The notes below the pieces were generated by a model. It was not told where the DNA came from. It worked only from the letters and a program-made list of their open reading frames with translations, and made no database searches. From an uncultured Cellulophaga sp. (GTDB lineage: Bacteria > Bacteroidota > Bacteroidia > Flavobacteriales > Flavobacteriaceae), in contig CANLIE010000009.1 of NCBI GenBank assembly GCA_947491225.1, positions 1 through 64,000 of the forward strand: 64,000 nt of DNA, written 5' to 3'. Position 1 is the stretch's first letter. Each line of letters starts with the position of its first letter. This document shows positions 53,082-62,253 of this stretch, piece after piece. The translations under genes and the position numbers were made by a program.

Positions 53082-55376
53082 CTATTCTGAAATAGTCGCT
53101 GGAGGCACACTACTATCATGTTCTTTATAATAAAGTTCTAACATATTCATTGTAGCAGACATTAAATCTTTAGTTTCTAATAATAGTGAAAAATATAAGG
53201 TAGTATTTTTTGGACTTGATTCTTCTGTCCTGGTTCTTTCTACTTGCTTTTGTATTTTTTGCGATAACATTTCAAAAAGCTCATCCTTTTCATTTAAAAT
53301 ACTTCCTATTTTTTCAAATGAACGCGAATCAAAAGCATCATAGGTTTTATTTAAAATATGTTCTAGCTTATAATCAATTTCTTTTAGTTCCTTAATCTGA
53401 TTATATTTTAACTTTTTGTGGTTATTATTTATATGCTTATAAGATATTTTAGTAATATACTCTAATGACTGGGTCATATCTTGTAAATACCCCAAAATGT
53501 TTATATAAAAATCACTAGCACCAACACTTGCATCATCTAAGTTTTTTATAAAATAAAATAGGTGATTCCTTAAGTCATCTATTTCATTAGATAATGCAAC
53601 TACTCCTTTTTTATTCTTTTTAAGAATATCTAAGTTCTGTTTTGCAAGTCCATCTATAGCGTTAGTATAAGTTTTGTTAGCTCTTTTAACAACATTAGAT
53701 GTATTCTTAGCACTCTCTAAAATTACACCTTGAATAGAGCTGCTTTCTGCTCTTCTTAAGCTATCTTCTGCCTTAATTTCTTTTGACTTTTTATTGTAAG
53801 AAATATAATTTCTAGCCAACAATAAAACAGCAACAAATAATAAGATGGCGATTGCGGCACCAGTTCCAAAATTAATTAAGGTAAGAATTATTCCAGCGGC
53901 AGTAAATGCAATAATAGCAGTACCAAACCAACCACCAATAACATTTAAAACACCAGCAACTCTATAAACGGCGCTTTCTGCCCCCCAAGCTCTGTCTGCT
54001 AATGATGTTCCCATAGCAACCATAAAAGTTACATAGGTAGTAGATAATGGTAATTTATAAGATGTAGCAATAGAAATTAAAATCCCTGCCACCATTAAAT
54101 TAACAGCTGCTCTTACCATATCAAAAGCTGGCATTTCAAAAGTTTTGTCTTTTGCTAATGAAACAGCTGGTTTTTCAAATTTAGCTTCAATTTTATCAGA
54201 TATAGATTTAGGTAAAATAGTTGCTGTATACTTAGAAGTCGCCATAGCTATTCTAACAATACCTCTAGATAAGAAGTTAGGCTCAAAACGTTCTTTTCCC
54301 TCTCCTTCTCTAGATAAATTAATTTCAGTTTCTGCAACATAACGTGCTTTTTTAGAAAACCATAAGGTTGTAACCATAATCATACCAGATATAAACAACA
54401 ATAAAGTTGGGGTAGGCACTTCTTTAGAAAGAATATTCATACTAAATTTAGTTGCATCAACACCAGAACCAACCCACTCTGTATATGATTGATATGCAGC
54501 TATTGGCACACCAATAAAGTTTACTAAATCATTACCTGCAAAAGCCAATGCCAAAGCAAAGGTACCAACACCAATAATTAATTTATAGATATTAATTTTT
54601 ACAAAAACGGTTAATACATATGAGATTATTGACCAAAGGGCAAAGTTTACTAAAACAATTCCCATCCACTGGGTTTCCAAAAAGTCTTTTATGGTTACGC
54701 CTCCTATAACATCAAAACTTTGACTTGCTAAAGCAGTACCTTTTATACCCTTCATAAATATGAAATATGTTATTGCTGACAAAGCAGCACCACCAAACAA
54801 AGCACCTACCCACTTAGCTTTCTTTTGAAAGTCATAAGACAATAATAAACGGGAAATCCACTGTACCATTGCACCAATAGAAAATGCTACTACCACAGAC
54901 AGCAAAATACCCAATATAATTTCAGTAGCTTTGGATGTGTTTATGTAATTCATAACGTCAGAAAAACTACCTCCACCTGCTCCAATCTTTATCAATGCCA
55001 TAGCCACCGCTGCACCCAACAACTCAAACACAATAGAAACTGTTGTAGAAGTAGGCATACCTAGTGTGTTAAAGAAATCTAATAGCAATATGTCTGTTAT
55101 CATTACAGCCATAAAAATGAACATAATTTCATTAAAATAGAATTCTCCAGGATTAAAGATTCCTTTTCTAGCTACCTCCATCATACCGCTTGAGAAAATT
55201 GCCCCACAGGCAATGCCAATACTAGCAACAATCATTATGGTTTTAAAAGATATAGCTTTAGAACCTATAGCTGAATTTAAGAAATTAACAGCGTCATTAC
55301 TAACACCAACAACTAAATCTGCTATAGCTAACACAGCTAAGGCTATTATCATTATAAGATAAATATTACTCTCCAT
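53082..55376 (-). CDS. PiT-family inorganic phosphate transporter with PhoU-like tail
   Basis: A 764-residue inner-membrane protein. The PiT signatures are both present: VGVSNDAVNFLNSAIGSKA near the N-terminus and the second GNDLVNFIGVPIAAYQS near residue 280. There are about ten hydrophobic helices with a hydrophilic stretch (about 345-420). After the last helix (about 535) comes a soluble helical tail (about 560-764) that resembles PhoU, a regulator of phosphate uptake, so the two functions appear in one chain. Such fusions are common in Bacteroidota. It may take up phosphate by symport. Confidence 0.92.
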   Translation of the reverse strand: MESNIYLIMIIALAVLAIADLVVGVSNDAVNFLNSAIGSKAISFKTIMIVASIGIACGAIFSSGMMEVARKGIFNPGEFYFNEIMFIFMAVMITDILLLDFFNTLGMPTSTTVSIVFELLGAAVAMALIKIGAGGGSFSDVMNYINTSKATEIILGILLSVVVAFSIGAMVQWISRLLLSYDFQKKAKWVGALFGGAALSAITYFIFMKGIKGTALASQSFDVIGGVTIKDFLETQWMGIVLVNFALWSIISYVLTVFVKINIYKLIIGVGTFALALAFAGNDLVNFIGVPIAAYQSYTEWVGSGVDATKFSMNILSKEVPTPTLLLFISGMIMVTTLWFSKKARYVAETEINLSREGEGKERFEPNFLSRGIVRIAMATSKYTATILPKSISDKIEAKFEKPAVSLAKDKTFEMPAFDMVRAAVNLMVAGILISIATSYKLPLSTTYVTFMVAMGTSLADRAWGAESAVYRVAGVLNVIGGWFGTAIIAFTAAGIILTLINFGTGAAIAILLFVAVLLLARNYISYNKKSKEIKAEDSLRRAESSSIQGVILESAKNTSNVVKRANKTYTNAIDGLAKQNLDILKKNKKGVVALSNEIDDLRNHLFYFIKNLDDASVGASDFYINILGYLQDMTQSLEYITKISYKHINNNHKKLKYNQIKELKEIDYKLEHILNKTYDAFDSRSFEKIGSILNEKDELFEMLSQKIQKQVERTRTEESSPKNTTLYFSLLLETKDLMSATMNMLELYYKEHDSSVPPATISE

Positions 55377-55718
55377 AATTTATTAAAATTCGATTTGCAA
55401 ATATGTTTTGTTTATTCTTTACTAACGTTATCTTAAGGTTATCTTTATCTAAAAGTGATCATCTATATTATATGCTGTATATCACTTAATTAGGTTTAAA
55501 ATCCTTATTTAAATGGTTTATATCTGTTTACACTTTCAAATTGTGTTCACAATGTACTTATAAAATCTAAGATGTATTGAGTTTCATTATTTTTTGCTGT
55601 AATGTCTTTACCTAACTCTATATTAATATATCTAGTTGTCAATTCCCAATTATTTTTAAAAAGACACACTATTTATTAAATTCAAACTGCTTCTTACTTG
55701 TACAATACTACCAGTTAA

Positions 55719-55800
55719 CACCATTTGTAATTTGAATTCACCGTAATAAATGTTCTTTTTTTATCTCAGTATCAGAATAAATATAAATAGTAGCCCTGCT
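55719..55800. mobile_element. MITE-like element, copy B (left part)
   Basis: ACCATTTGTAATTTGAATTC then AATAAATGTTCTTTTTTT and CTCAGTATCAGAATAAAT align with copy C at 61040. The right end is not found, so it is likely truncated. Confidence 0.55.
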
Positions 55801-55837
55801 CAATATCATTAAGTTTAACTCTTTTTAAACAGCACCT

Positions 55838-56036
55838 CTGTTATTTTTAGTTACTTGATATTTTGTTGTTTTTCTTCTGTACTTATCTCTATTAAAAGTT
55901 TTAAAACCACCAAGGTGAAAAAGTATGGCAATGGTTATAATTTCATTCTTAAACATTACAGAAAGATGTTTGTTAAGGTTTTCTAACAAGGTTTTGTCTA
56001 CTATTTGGTGGTATTCTTAGCAAAATTCATCAATAG
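55838..56036 (-). pseudogene. IS982 transposase N-terminal relic
   Basis: The minus strand reads IDEFC, stop, EYHQIVDKTLLENLNKHL, then FKNEIITIAILFHLGGFKTFN, aligned to the IS982 transposase at 25387 ([33 protein letters not shown]). Only about 65 codons are left and one is a stop. Confidence 0.7.
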
Positions 56037-56260
56037 TATAGAAAAATTAAGTAATTTTAGAATAAGAAATTATAAATATATTTTTTAGGCAAATAAATTG
56101 ATTTTCAATACTTTAATGTGTTAAAAATATATTTTTATTGCTATAATAGACTTGCTAAACATTAATAGAACTAAGGTTACTAATTTTTGAGCTTTGATTT
56201 GGTTTAAACTTTTTTACTAAAAAAAGCTATTTAAGTATCTTGCAGGCATAAATTTTTACA

Positions 56261-57604
56261 ATGAATTGGGAGCAATTATTATCTTTAAAACGTTTTGGAG
56301 ACACTAACAAGAGATTACGAAAAGAACAAGATGAAACTCGTTTGGGCTTTGAAGTAGATTATGATAGGGTTATTTTTTCATCTGCCTTTAGAAGTTTACA
56401 AGATAAAACACAAGTAATACCTCTTTCTAAGACCGATTTTGTACATACACGGCTAACACATAGTATGGAAGTTTCTGTTGTTGGAAGAAGTCTAGGCAGG
56501 ATTGTAGGTAAAAAAATACTGGAAAAACATCCGCATCTTAAAGAATTACATGGCTATCACTATAATGATTTTGGTGCTATTGTTGCTGTAGCTTCTTTAG
56601 CACACGATATTGGAAATCCTCCTTTTGGACATAGTGGAGAAAAAGCTATTGGCGAATATTTTAAAACTGGTAATGGTAAAAGGTATCAATCCTTATTAAA
56701 CAAAAAAGAATATCAAGACATCATAGATTTTGAAGGGAATGCAAACGGATTTAAATTATTAACAGAGTCTAGAATAGGTGTTGAAGGCGGACTTAGATTA
56801 AGCTATGCAACTTTAGGAACTTTTATGAAGTACCCTAAAGAATCTTTACCTAAAAAACCTACAAAGCATATTACTGACAAAAAATTTGGTTTTTTTCAAT
56901 CTGAAAAACAATTTTTCAACGAAGTTGCAGAAGAATTAGGTCTACTACAAATAAGAAAAGGTGAAGATATTTCTTATGCCAGACATCCATTAACATATTT
57001 GGTTGAAGCTGCTGATGATATTTGTTATACTATTATTGATTTTGAAGATGGTATAAATCTTGGGTTAATTTCTGAAGATTATGCATTAGAATATCTAATT
57101 AAGTTGGTAAAAGACAAAATAAATACCAAAAAGTACAACCAAATGATTTATATGCAAGACAGATTAAGCTATTTACGTGCTCTTGCTATAAACACATTAA
57201 TAACAGATGCTGTTGACATATTTATTAAAAATGAAGAAGACATTTTAAATGGCACCTTTAATGTAGCTTTGTTAGATAAAAGTAACTACAAAGCTCAAAT
57301 AAAAGATATAATTTCCTTGAGTGTTTCCAAAATATACCAATCTCAAGAAGTAATTGAAAAAGAAATAGCAGGCTATAAAATAATTTCTGACATCTTAGAT
57401 GTTTATACCAATGCTCTTGTTAAAACAAACGAAGGAAAAGCGTCTAATTATGATAGGCTATTAATACAAACTTTGCCAGAGCACTATCAAAAAATAGATA
57501 GTTCATTATATGAAATTTTGTTAAGTACTTGTTGCTATGTTGCAAGTTTATCAGATAGTTCGGCTGTGCATATACATAATAAGATTATGGGTAAACAACT
57601 TTAA
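56261..57604 (+). CDS. dgt: dGTP triphosphohydrolase (dGTPase)
   Basis: A 447-residue HD-domain phosphohydrolase that cleaves dGTP to deoxyguanosine and triphosphate. Key segments: IFSSAFRSLQDKTQVIPLSKTDFVHTRLTHSMEVS (first His of HD set) and VAVASLAHDIGNPPFGHSGEKAI (HD pair), then YLVEAADDICYTIIDFEDGI (distal Asp). Length matches the long dGTPases. Its final codons overlap the end of the convergent DUF3078 gene by 4 bp, so no terminator lies between. Confidence 0.94.
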   Translation: MNWEQLLSLKRFGDTNKRLRKEQDETRLGFEVDYDRVIFSSAFRSLQDKTQVIPLSKTDFVHTRLTHSMEVSVVGRSLGRIVGKKILEKHPHLKELHGYHYNDFGAIVAVASLAHDIGNPPFGHSGEKAIGEYFKTGNGKRYQSLLNKKEYQDIIDFEGNANGFKLLTESRIGVEGGLRLSYATLGTFMKYPKESLPKKPTKHITDKKFGFFQSEKQFFNEVAEELGLLQIRKGEDISYARHPLTYLVEAADDICYTIIDFEDGINLGLISEDYALEYLIKLVKDKINTKKYNQMIYMQDRLSYLRALAINTLITDAVDIFIKNEEDILNGTFNVALLDKSNYKAQIKDIISLSVSKIYQSQEVIEKEIAGYKIISDILDVYTNALVKTNEGKASNYDRLLIQTLPEHYQKIDSSLYEILLSTCCYVASLSDSSAVHIHNKIMGKQL

Positions 57605-58719
57605 AAATCATATGAAAGTCCAACTCCTAATAGTTGTTTAAATTGTATTTTAGGTGTGCCAGGTGTTGTAACTACTCCATCAGTTTTAACCTCATCAAAC
57701 AACACATCATCATCGTACAATAAATTAGTGCCAATCGTAGCCTTAACATATTGATTGACTTTCATTTCTATTCTCATTTCCCAATCAATATCTATATTGC
57801 CAAAGCTATTGATATAATCAGTATACAATGTAAGGTCATGATCTAGGGTCATATTTTTATATATGTTGGTTTTCCAAGTATTGGTTATTAGAAACCCTAA
57901 CTCCATTAAAGATGTTTCTCCTTTTTTAATAATATTATCCTTTGTATCTCTAACTGCTTTCTTAACACCAAATGCTCCTTCATTTGCCAAATCTTCATCC
58001 AATACAAAGGTTGCTTTTTGTGTTAATGGAGAGATGTACAGATTAAATTTTTTACCTTCAGAAATATAAGAGGTACCAGCTCCTAAAAATAAATAACCAG
58101 GTGCCATAAATGTTGATTTTTTCTTTTCTCTGTTTGGATATTTATAGCCATCAGCAAATTGAGTATTAAAGTTGGCCTTAACGGAGTAGTACCAATTACT
58201 TATTGTATCTCTACGGTAGGCAAATGTTGAACTAAACCTTATGGCATCATCTGCCTTTCTTAGCTTTTCTCCTTCTTGAGAACTTAAACCGTAACGAAGA
58301 TCCAAACGATTATTCCACTGTACATATCTAAATTTATAATTTCTTTCAAATTTTAAATTCCCCAAAGCAGAAATAGCATTATTTCCTCCAGCTCTCCAAT
58401 TTATGAATGCTACTTCATTAATTGTAATTCCCAAGCTATTTATTTTATCCCAAAAAGAAGGTATTGTAAACCGTTTAAATTTTTCTGTCCTAGGCTTAGT
58501 CTTATTAAAAGAAATACGAGGGTTGGTAAGTTTAACTCCCCTAGGAATGTATTTTATTTTTTCTTGATTAATCCTAACCAAAATAGTACCTACTATTGTG
58601 GTATCTACCACTACAGAATCTAGTGTTTGAGGGTTAGTTGGTGTTTGCGCATTAATTGCATTATAACAAAAGACTATAATTGTAAATACAATTGTTATTC
58701 TAAACATTTTTAATGTCAT
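57601..58719 (-). CDS. DUF3078 outer-membrane-associated protein
   Basis: A 372-residue exported protein with signal peptide (MFRITIVFTIIVFCYNAINAQ from the second Met) and repeated amphipathic strands such as NNRLDLRYGLSSQEGEKLRKADDAIRFSSTFAYRRD and NWYYSVKANFNTQFADGYKYPNREKKKSTF, ending in ... LLGVGLSYDF, a C-terminal strand with terminal Phe. These are features of DUF3078 proteins, probably outer-membrane barrels. Its start overlaps the dxs stop by 3 bp, so it may be co-transcribed with dxs, as is common in Flavobacteriaceae. Confidence 0.85.
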   Translation of the reverse strand: MTLKMFRITIVFTIIVFCYNAINAQTPTNPQTLDSVVVDTTIVGTILVRINQEKIKYIPRGVKLTNPRISFNKTKPRTEKFKRFTIPSFWDKINSLGITINEVAFINWRAGGNNAISALGNLKFERNYKFRYVQWNNRLDLRYGLSSQEGEKLRKADDAIRFSSTFAYRRDTISNWYYSVKANFNTQFADGYKYPNREKKKSTFMAPGYLFLGAGTSYISEGKKFNLYISPLTQKATFVLDEDLANEGAFGVKKAVRDTKDNIIKKGETSLMELGFLITNTWKTNIYKNMTLDHDLTLYTDYINSFGNIDIDWEMRIEMKVNQYVKATIGTNLLYDDDVLFDEVKTDGVVTTPGTPKIQFKQLLGVGLSYDF

Positions 58720-60482
58720 TTTTTAAGCAAATATTCTATATGGGCTTTAAATACTTTGGCTCCTATGTTATTTAATTCATACAATTGATCTATGCTACCA
58801 TGTTCTACAAATACATCGTCAATACCTAAAACATCAATCTTTTTATAAAACTTGTTCTCATTTGCAAACTCTAATATAGCACTACCAAAACCTCCAATTT
58901 TACAACCGTCTTCTATTGTAACCACAGTATCATATTCATTAAAAATAAATTTAAGCTCTTTTGAATCTAAAGGCTTTATAAATCTCATATTATAATGTCC
59001 TATTGCGTGATCTTCTAAGTTATTGAGAACCTTTGCTACCATATTCCCTATATGACCAACAGATAACACTACTATTTTTGTGCCTTTTTTTAGCTCTTGA
59101 GAAATTCCAATTGGAACTTTTTGAAATGGAAGCCTCCAATTCTTAGTTACTCCTCTACCTCTTGGGTATCTAATTGCTATTGGGTGTTCTAGACCTAATT
59201 GAGCTGTATACATTATGTTCCTAAGCTCAAGTTCATTCATTGGAGCAAATATAATTAGATTTGGGATACAACGTAAATACGCCAAATCATATACTCCGTG
59301 GTGTGTTGCGCCATCTTCTCCTACTAGACCAGCCCTATCTAAACAAAAGATTACAGGTAAATTTTGTAGTGCTACATCATGAATTATCTGGTCATAAGCA
59401 CGTTGTAAAAAGGTTGAATATATGTTACAGAATGGCACTAATCCTTCTGCTGCCATACCTGCTGCCATTGTCACTGCGTGCTGCTCTGCTATACCAACAT
59501 CAAAGGCACGTTCTGGAATTTCTTCCATCATTATTTTTAATGAACTTCCTGTTGGCATTGCTGGTGTTATACCTATAATGTTATCATTTTTTTTGGCAAG
59601 CTCTACCATCGTAAGCCCAAAAACATCTTGATATTTTGGTACTCCATCATTACTAGTCTTTGGTAATAAATCTCCTGTGTGCTTATCAAATTTTCCTGGT
59701 GCATGATATGTGACCTGATTTTCCTCTGCTTTTTTTAACCCTTTTCCTTTAGTGGTTATAATATGCAGGAACTTAGGACCTGATACGGATTTTAGCCTTT
59801 CTAATTCTAAGACCAACTTTTTAAGATTATGACCATCTATAGGCCCTGAATAATCAAAATTTAAAGCTTCAAAAATATTATCCTGTTTTTCTTTTCCTTT
59901 TTTTACGTTTGTTAAATATTGTTTTAGCGCACCAACGCTTGGGTCTATGCCTATTGCATTATCATTTAAAATAATCAAAACATTTGCATCTGTCACCCCT
60001 GCGTGGTTAAGACCTTCAAAAGCCATACCACTTGCAATGGATGCATCTCCTATAACCGCAATATGCTGTTTTATTTTATCTCCTTTTAATTTTGAGGCAA
60101 TTGCCATTCCTAATATGGCAGATATAGACGTAGAGCTATGTCCTGTACCAAAATCATCATATTCACTTTCACTACGTTTGGGAAAACCACTTATACCGTT
60201 TAGTCTCCTATTGGTTTTAAATACACTTTTTCTGCCTGTTAGTATTTTATGTCCATATGCTTGATGCCCAACATCCCATATTAGCTTATCTACAGGAGTA
60301 TTAAACACATAATGCAATGCAATAGTTAACTCTACAACACCCAAACTAGCTCCTAAATGCCCTTCTTTTACAGATACAATGTCTATAATAAAATCACGAA
60401 GTTCTTGTGCAAGAAGTGGTAATTCTTCTACACTTAACTTACGTAATTCTTTTGGAGTTATTATGGTTTCTAAATACCTCAT
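58716..60482 (-). CDS. dxs: 1-deoxy-D-xylulose-5-phosphate synthase
   Basis: A 588-residue thiamine-diphosphate enzyme, the first step of the MEP isoprenoid pathway. I chose the ATG at 60482 (MRYLETIITPKELRKLS), because the upstream ATG at 60494 lies inside the -7 element. Motifs: GHLGASLGVVELTIALHYVF, WDVGHQAYGHKILTGR, GDASIASGMAFEGLNHAG with NDN (ThDP/Mg), catalytic Glu in GIAEQHAVTMAAGMA and the D-R-A-G in LDRAGLVGEDGATHHG. The usual G-D-G-A is GDAS here, as in many Bacteroidota. It is followed by the DUF3078 gene. Confidence 0.95.
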   Translation of the reverse strand: MRYLETIITPKELRKLSVEELPLLAQELRDFIIDIVSVKEGHLGASLGVVELTIALHYVFNTPVDKLIWDVGHQAYGHKILTGRKSVFKTNRRLNGISGFPKRSESEYDDFGTGHSSTSISAILGMAIASKLKGDKIKQHIAVIGDASIASGMAFEGLNHAGVTDANVLIILNDNAIGIDPSVGALKQYLTNVKKGKEKQDNIFEALNFDYSGPIDGHNLKKLVLELERLKSVSGPKFLHIITTKGKGLKKAEENQVTYHAPGKFDKHTGDLLPKTSNDGVPKYQDVFGLTMVELAKKNDNIIGITPAMPTGSSLKIMMEEIPERAFDVGIAEQHAVTMAAGMAAEGLVPFCNIYSTFLQRAYDQIIHDVALQNLPVIFCLDRAGLVGEDGATHHGVYDLAYLRCIPNLIIFAPMNELELRNIMYTAQLGLEHPIAIRYPRGRGVTKNWRLPFQKVPIGISQELKKGTKIVVLSVGHIGNMVAKVLNNLEDHAIGHYNMRFIKPLDSKELKFIFNEYDTVVTIEDGCKIGGFGSAILEFANENKFYKKIDVLGIDDVFVEHGSIDQLYELNNIGAKVFKAHIEYLLKK

Positions 60483-60491
60483 TTTATAACA

Positions 60492-60499
60492 CAAATTTA
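60492..60499 (-). promoter_or_regulatory. -7 promoter element of dxs
   Basis: TAAATTTG on the minus strand, 9 bp before the chosen dxs start codon. It predicts a leader of only a few bases. Confidence 0.6.
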
Positions 60500-60576
60500 A
60501 TGGTATTTATGAAGAAATAAAGAAATTGTTTTACATATATTAAACATAGAAAAATAAAATGATAGATGTAATTTCA

Positions 60577-60584
60577 TATTTTTG
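60577..60584 (+). promoter_or_regulatory. -7 promoter element of tadA
   Basis: TATTTTTG, fitting TAnnTTTG, 5 bp before the tadA start codon. It predicts a leaderless or almost leaderless transcript. Confidence 0.55.
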
Positions 60585-60589
60585 ACATT

Positions 60590-61039
60590 ATGATTAACCC
60601 CTTTGATGATAATTACTTTATGAGAAAGGCTTTAGAAGAAGCTAAAATAGCTTTTGACAAAGGCGAAGTACCTGTTGGCGCTGTTATTGTAATTAATAAT
60701 AGAATTATAGCCAGAACTCACAATTTAACAGAGCAATTAAATGATGTTACTGCGCATGCAGAAATGCAAGCCATTACGTCTGCCGCAAATTTTTTAGGTG
60801 GTAAATATCTAGATAATTGTACATTATATGTTACATTAGAACCGTGCCAAATGTGTGCTGGTGCATTGTACTGGAGTCAGATTTCCAAGATAGTATATGC
60901 CACAAAAGATTATAAAAGAGGTTGTGAAGTAATGGGAGCTAAATTGCATCCAAAGACTGAAATTATTGGTGGCCTTTTTGAAAAGGAAGCTGCTGAACTT
61001 TTAAAACGTTTTTTTATTCAGAAAAGAAATTTAAACTAG
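60590..61039 (+). CDS. tadA: tRNA-specific adenosine deaminase
   Basis: A 149-residue zinc deaminase. The motif H-A-E at 56-58 (TAHAEMQAI) and P-C-x-x-C at 85-89 (LEPCQMCAGAL) make the active site. It converts adenosine 34 of tRNA-Arg(ACG) to inosine. The start MINPFDDNYFMRKALEEAKIAFDKGEVPVGAV matches the usual start in Flavobacteriaceae. It is divergent from dxs; their start codons are 107 bp apart. A MITE-like element begins directly after its stop codon. Confidence 0.94.
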   Translation: MINPFDDNYFMRKALEEAKIAFDKGEVPVGAVIVINNRIIARTHNLTEQLNDVTAHAEMQAITSAANFLGGKYLDNCTLYVTLEPCQMCAGALYWSQISKIVYATKDYKRGCEVMGAKLHPKTEIIGGLFEKEAAELLKRFFIQKRNLN

Positions 61040-61198
61040 TACAATTTACAATTTGAATGTACTATAAAATGTTCTTTTTTTAGCCTTAGTATTAGAATAA
61101 AATAAACCGTAGCTCTGCTCTGCTTAATTTTTCTTCTTCGCTGAAATAAGCAAATCTTAGATTTTCTTTTCTGGTAAACTCAAACTATAAATGATATA
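61040..61198. mobile_element. MITE-like element, copy C
   Basis: A 159-bp stretch starting directly at the tadA stop. Ends: TACAATTTACAATTTGA at the left and the complement of TATCATTTATAGTTTGA at the right (13 of 17 match). The left half matches copy B (TAAAATGTTCTTTTTTT, TTAGTATTAGAATAAAAT, TAGCTCTGCTC) and the right half matches copy A (CTTCGCTGAAATAA, TTTTCTTTTC). Confidence 0.7.
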
Positions 61199-61223
61199 AA
61201 AAGCCTTGCAAATTGCAAGGCTT
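61198..61223 (-). terminator. Terminator of the cold-shock gene
   Basis: AAGCCTTGCAA and TTGCAAGGCTT form an 11-bp stem (61201-61223); on the minus strand it is followed by a T run that lies in the edge of the MITE copy C. Confidence 0.85.
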
Positions 61224-61247
61224 AATTCAATCAAAATAAGTATATTT

Positions 61248-61442
61248 TTATTTGATTACTTGCACTTGACCAGCAACCACTCCTTTTCTTCCTTCTTCTT
61301 CTACATACTCTACTTTGTCACCTTCGTTTAACTCAATTCCGTTCAATCCTGTTGCATGAACAAAAATGTCTTTTCCGGTTTCGTTGTTCGTAATGAATCC
61401 GTAACCTTTAGATTCATTAAAAAATTTTACTATTCCAGTCAT
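61248..61442 (-). CDS. Cold-shock-type nucleic-acid-binding protein
   Basis: A 64-residue CSD protein. I chose the ATG at 61442 (MTGIVKFFNESKGYGFI) rather than 61472, which would overlap the promoter. RNP1 (KGYGFI) and RNP2 (DIFVHATG) are both present. It folds as a five-strand barrel that binds single-stranded RNA or DNA and acts as an RNA chaperone. The promoter at 61470-61477 gives a leader of around 20 nt, which is short for a cold-shock mRNA, so a long thermosensor leader is not present. Confidence 0.95.
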   Translation of the reverse strand: MTGIVKFFNESKGYGFITNNETGKDIFVHATGLNGIELNEGDKVEYVEEEGRKGVVAGQVQVIK

Positions 61443-61469
61443 TAAAATATAATTATAAATGTTATTATT

Positions 61470-61477
61470 CAAATATA
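61470..61477 (-). promoter_or_regulatory. -7 promoter element of the cold-shock gene
   Basis: TATATTTG on the minus strand, 28 bp upstream of the ATG at 61442; this favours the shorter start. Confidence 0.6.
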
Positions 61478-61526
61478 ATATTTTTTAATTAGAGCTATGT
61501 TAACAGAAGTAAAAATCCTAGTAAAA

Positions 61527-61778
61527 TTATTGATTTTCAGTGTTTTCAGTATTTTTACCTTTCATTTTTTTAATATTTTCTTCATTTAACATATAATCTT
61601 TCATCTTCTTTCCCTTACTTGCACTAACTAAAAATACTGGCATTGCAATAAAAAATAGTCCTACAGTTCCAAAACCTATACATTTGTGTCCCAATGGCTC
61701 ATTATCTGTTAGTATAATTAAACCATAAGCAATTAAACCAATTGCTAGAAGTGCAGTAATTCCACTAATAAATTTCAT
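61527..61778 (-). CDS. Small two-helix membrane protein
   Basis: An 83-residue protein with two membrane helices (ISGITALLAIGLIAYGLIIL and FGTVGLFFIAMPVFLVSA) and a charged cytoplasmic tail (KGKKMKDYMLNEENIKKMKGKNTENTENQ). It is 84 bp upstream of the cold-shock gene, same strand. No known function. Confidence 0.65.
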   Translation of the reverse strand: MKFISGITALLAIGLIAYGLIILTDNEPLGHKCIGFGTVGLFFIAMPVFLVSASKGKKMKDYMLNEENIKKMKGKNTENTENQ

Positions 61779-62253
61779 TCTTAGATTTTATTCTGTAAAG
61801 TTAATCAACTTTCTACAGTAAGCAATTAGTAACTATTGGAGAATAGAATTCCTTTTCCCTTTTTTTAAAGTGACTCTATAAAGTATGTACTATTTTAGTG
61901 GACTACCTAATAATTCGTTACAATAATTCTAGAAATGTATGACTCATAGGAAACTTTAAGGAAGAACGAATAAAGTCTGAAGAATAACTGTGTAGAACAC
62001 TGTATAACTGCAACTACTCATATTTGAATACCCTTTAACTTTGCTTAGGATAAATTGAATTCCACTCGGAATTGCTGACGTTAGAGCTTAACACAAAAGA
62101 CAGCAACTAAAAACCTGTAAATGAAGGTACAAGAAACCAACAGTTAGCAGTTGGTAAAAAGACCAACCCAATTTGCTGCGTTTAACGCCATTATATAAAG
62201 CTTGTAACAAATAGCCATTAAAGTCGTGTTCCTTTTATAAATCAATCTGCAAA
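61779..62253. other. Gene-free stretch
   Basis: About 475 bp before the serine hydrolase gene. Around 62080-62190 it carries GCTGACGTTAGAGC, CAGTTAGCAGTTGG and GCGTTTAACGCC, short inverted pieces of the type that flank acquired genes in Bacteroidota. No gene found. Confidence 0.4.

Larger units (their letters stand above)
55377..56260. other. Gene-free stretch with a MITE fragment and an IS982 relic
   Basis: About 884 bp. It holds the MITE-like copy B (55719-55800) and the IS982 N-terminal relic (55838-56036). A TATCTTGC element at about 56236, near the dGTPase start, is a possible promoter with one T fewer than consensus. Confidence 0.55.

Noticed and set aside
59261-60264. Three plus-strand frames of 69-105 codons inside dxs
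   Set aside because: Antisense shadows of the strongly conserved dxs gene.
61443-61472. Ten-codon N-terminal extension of the cold-shock protein
   Set aside because: It would overlap the -7 element at 61470-61477, and family members begin at the Met chosen here.
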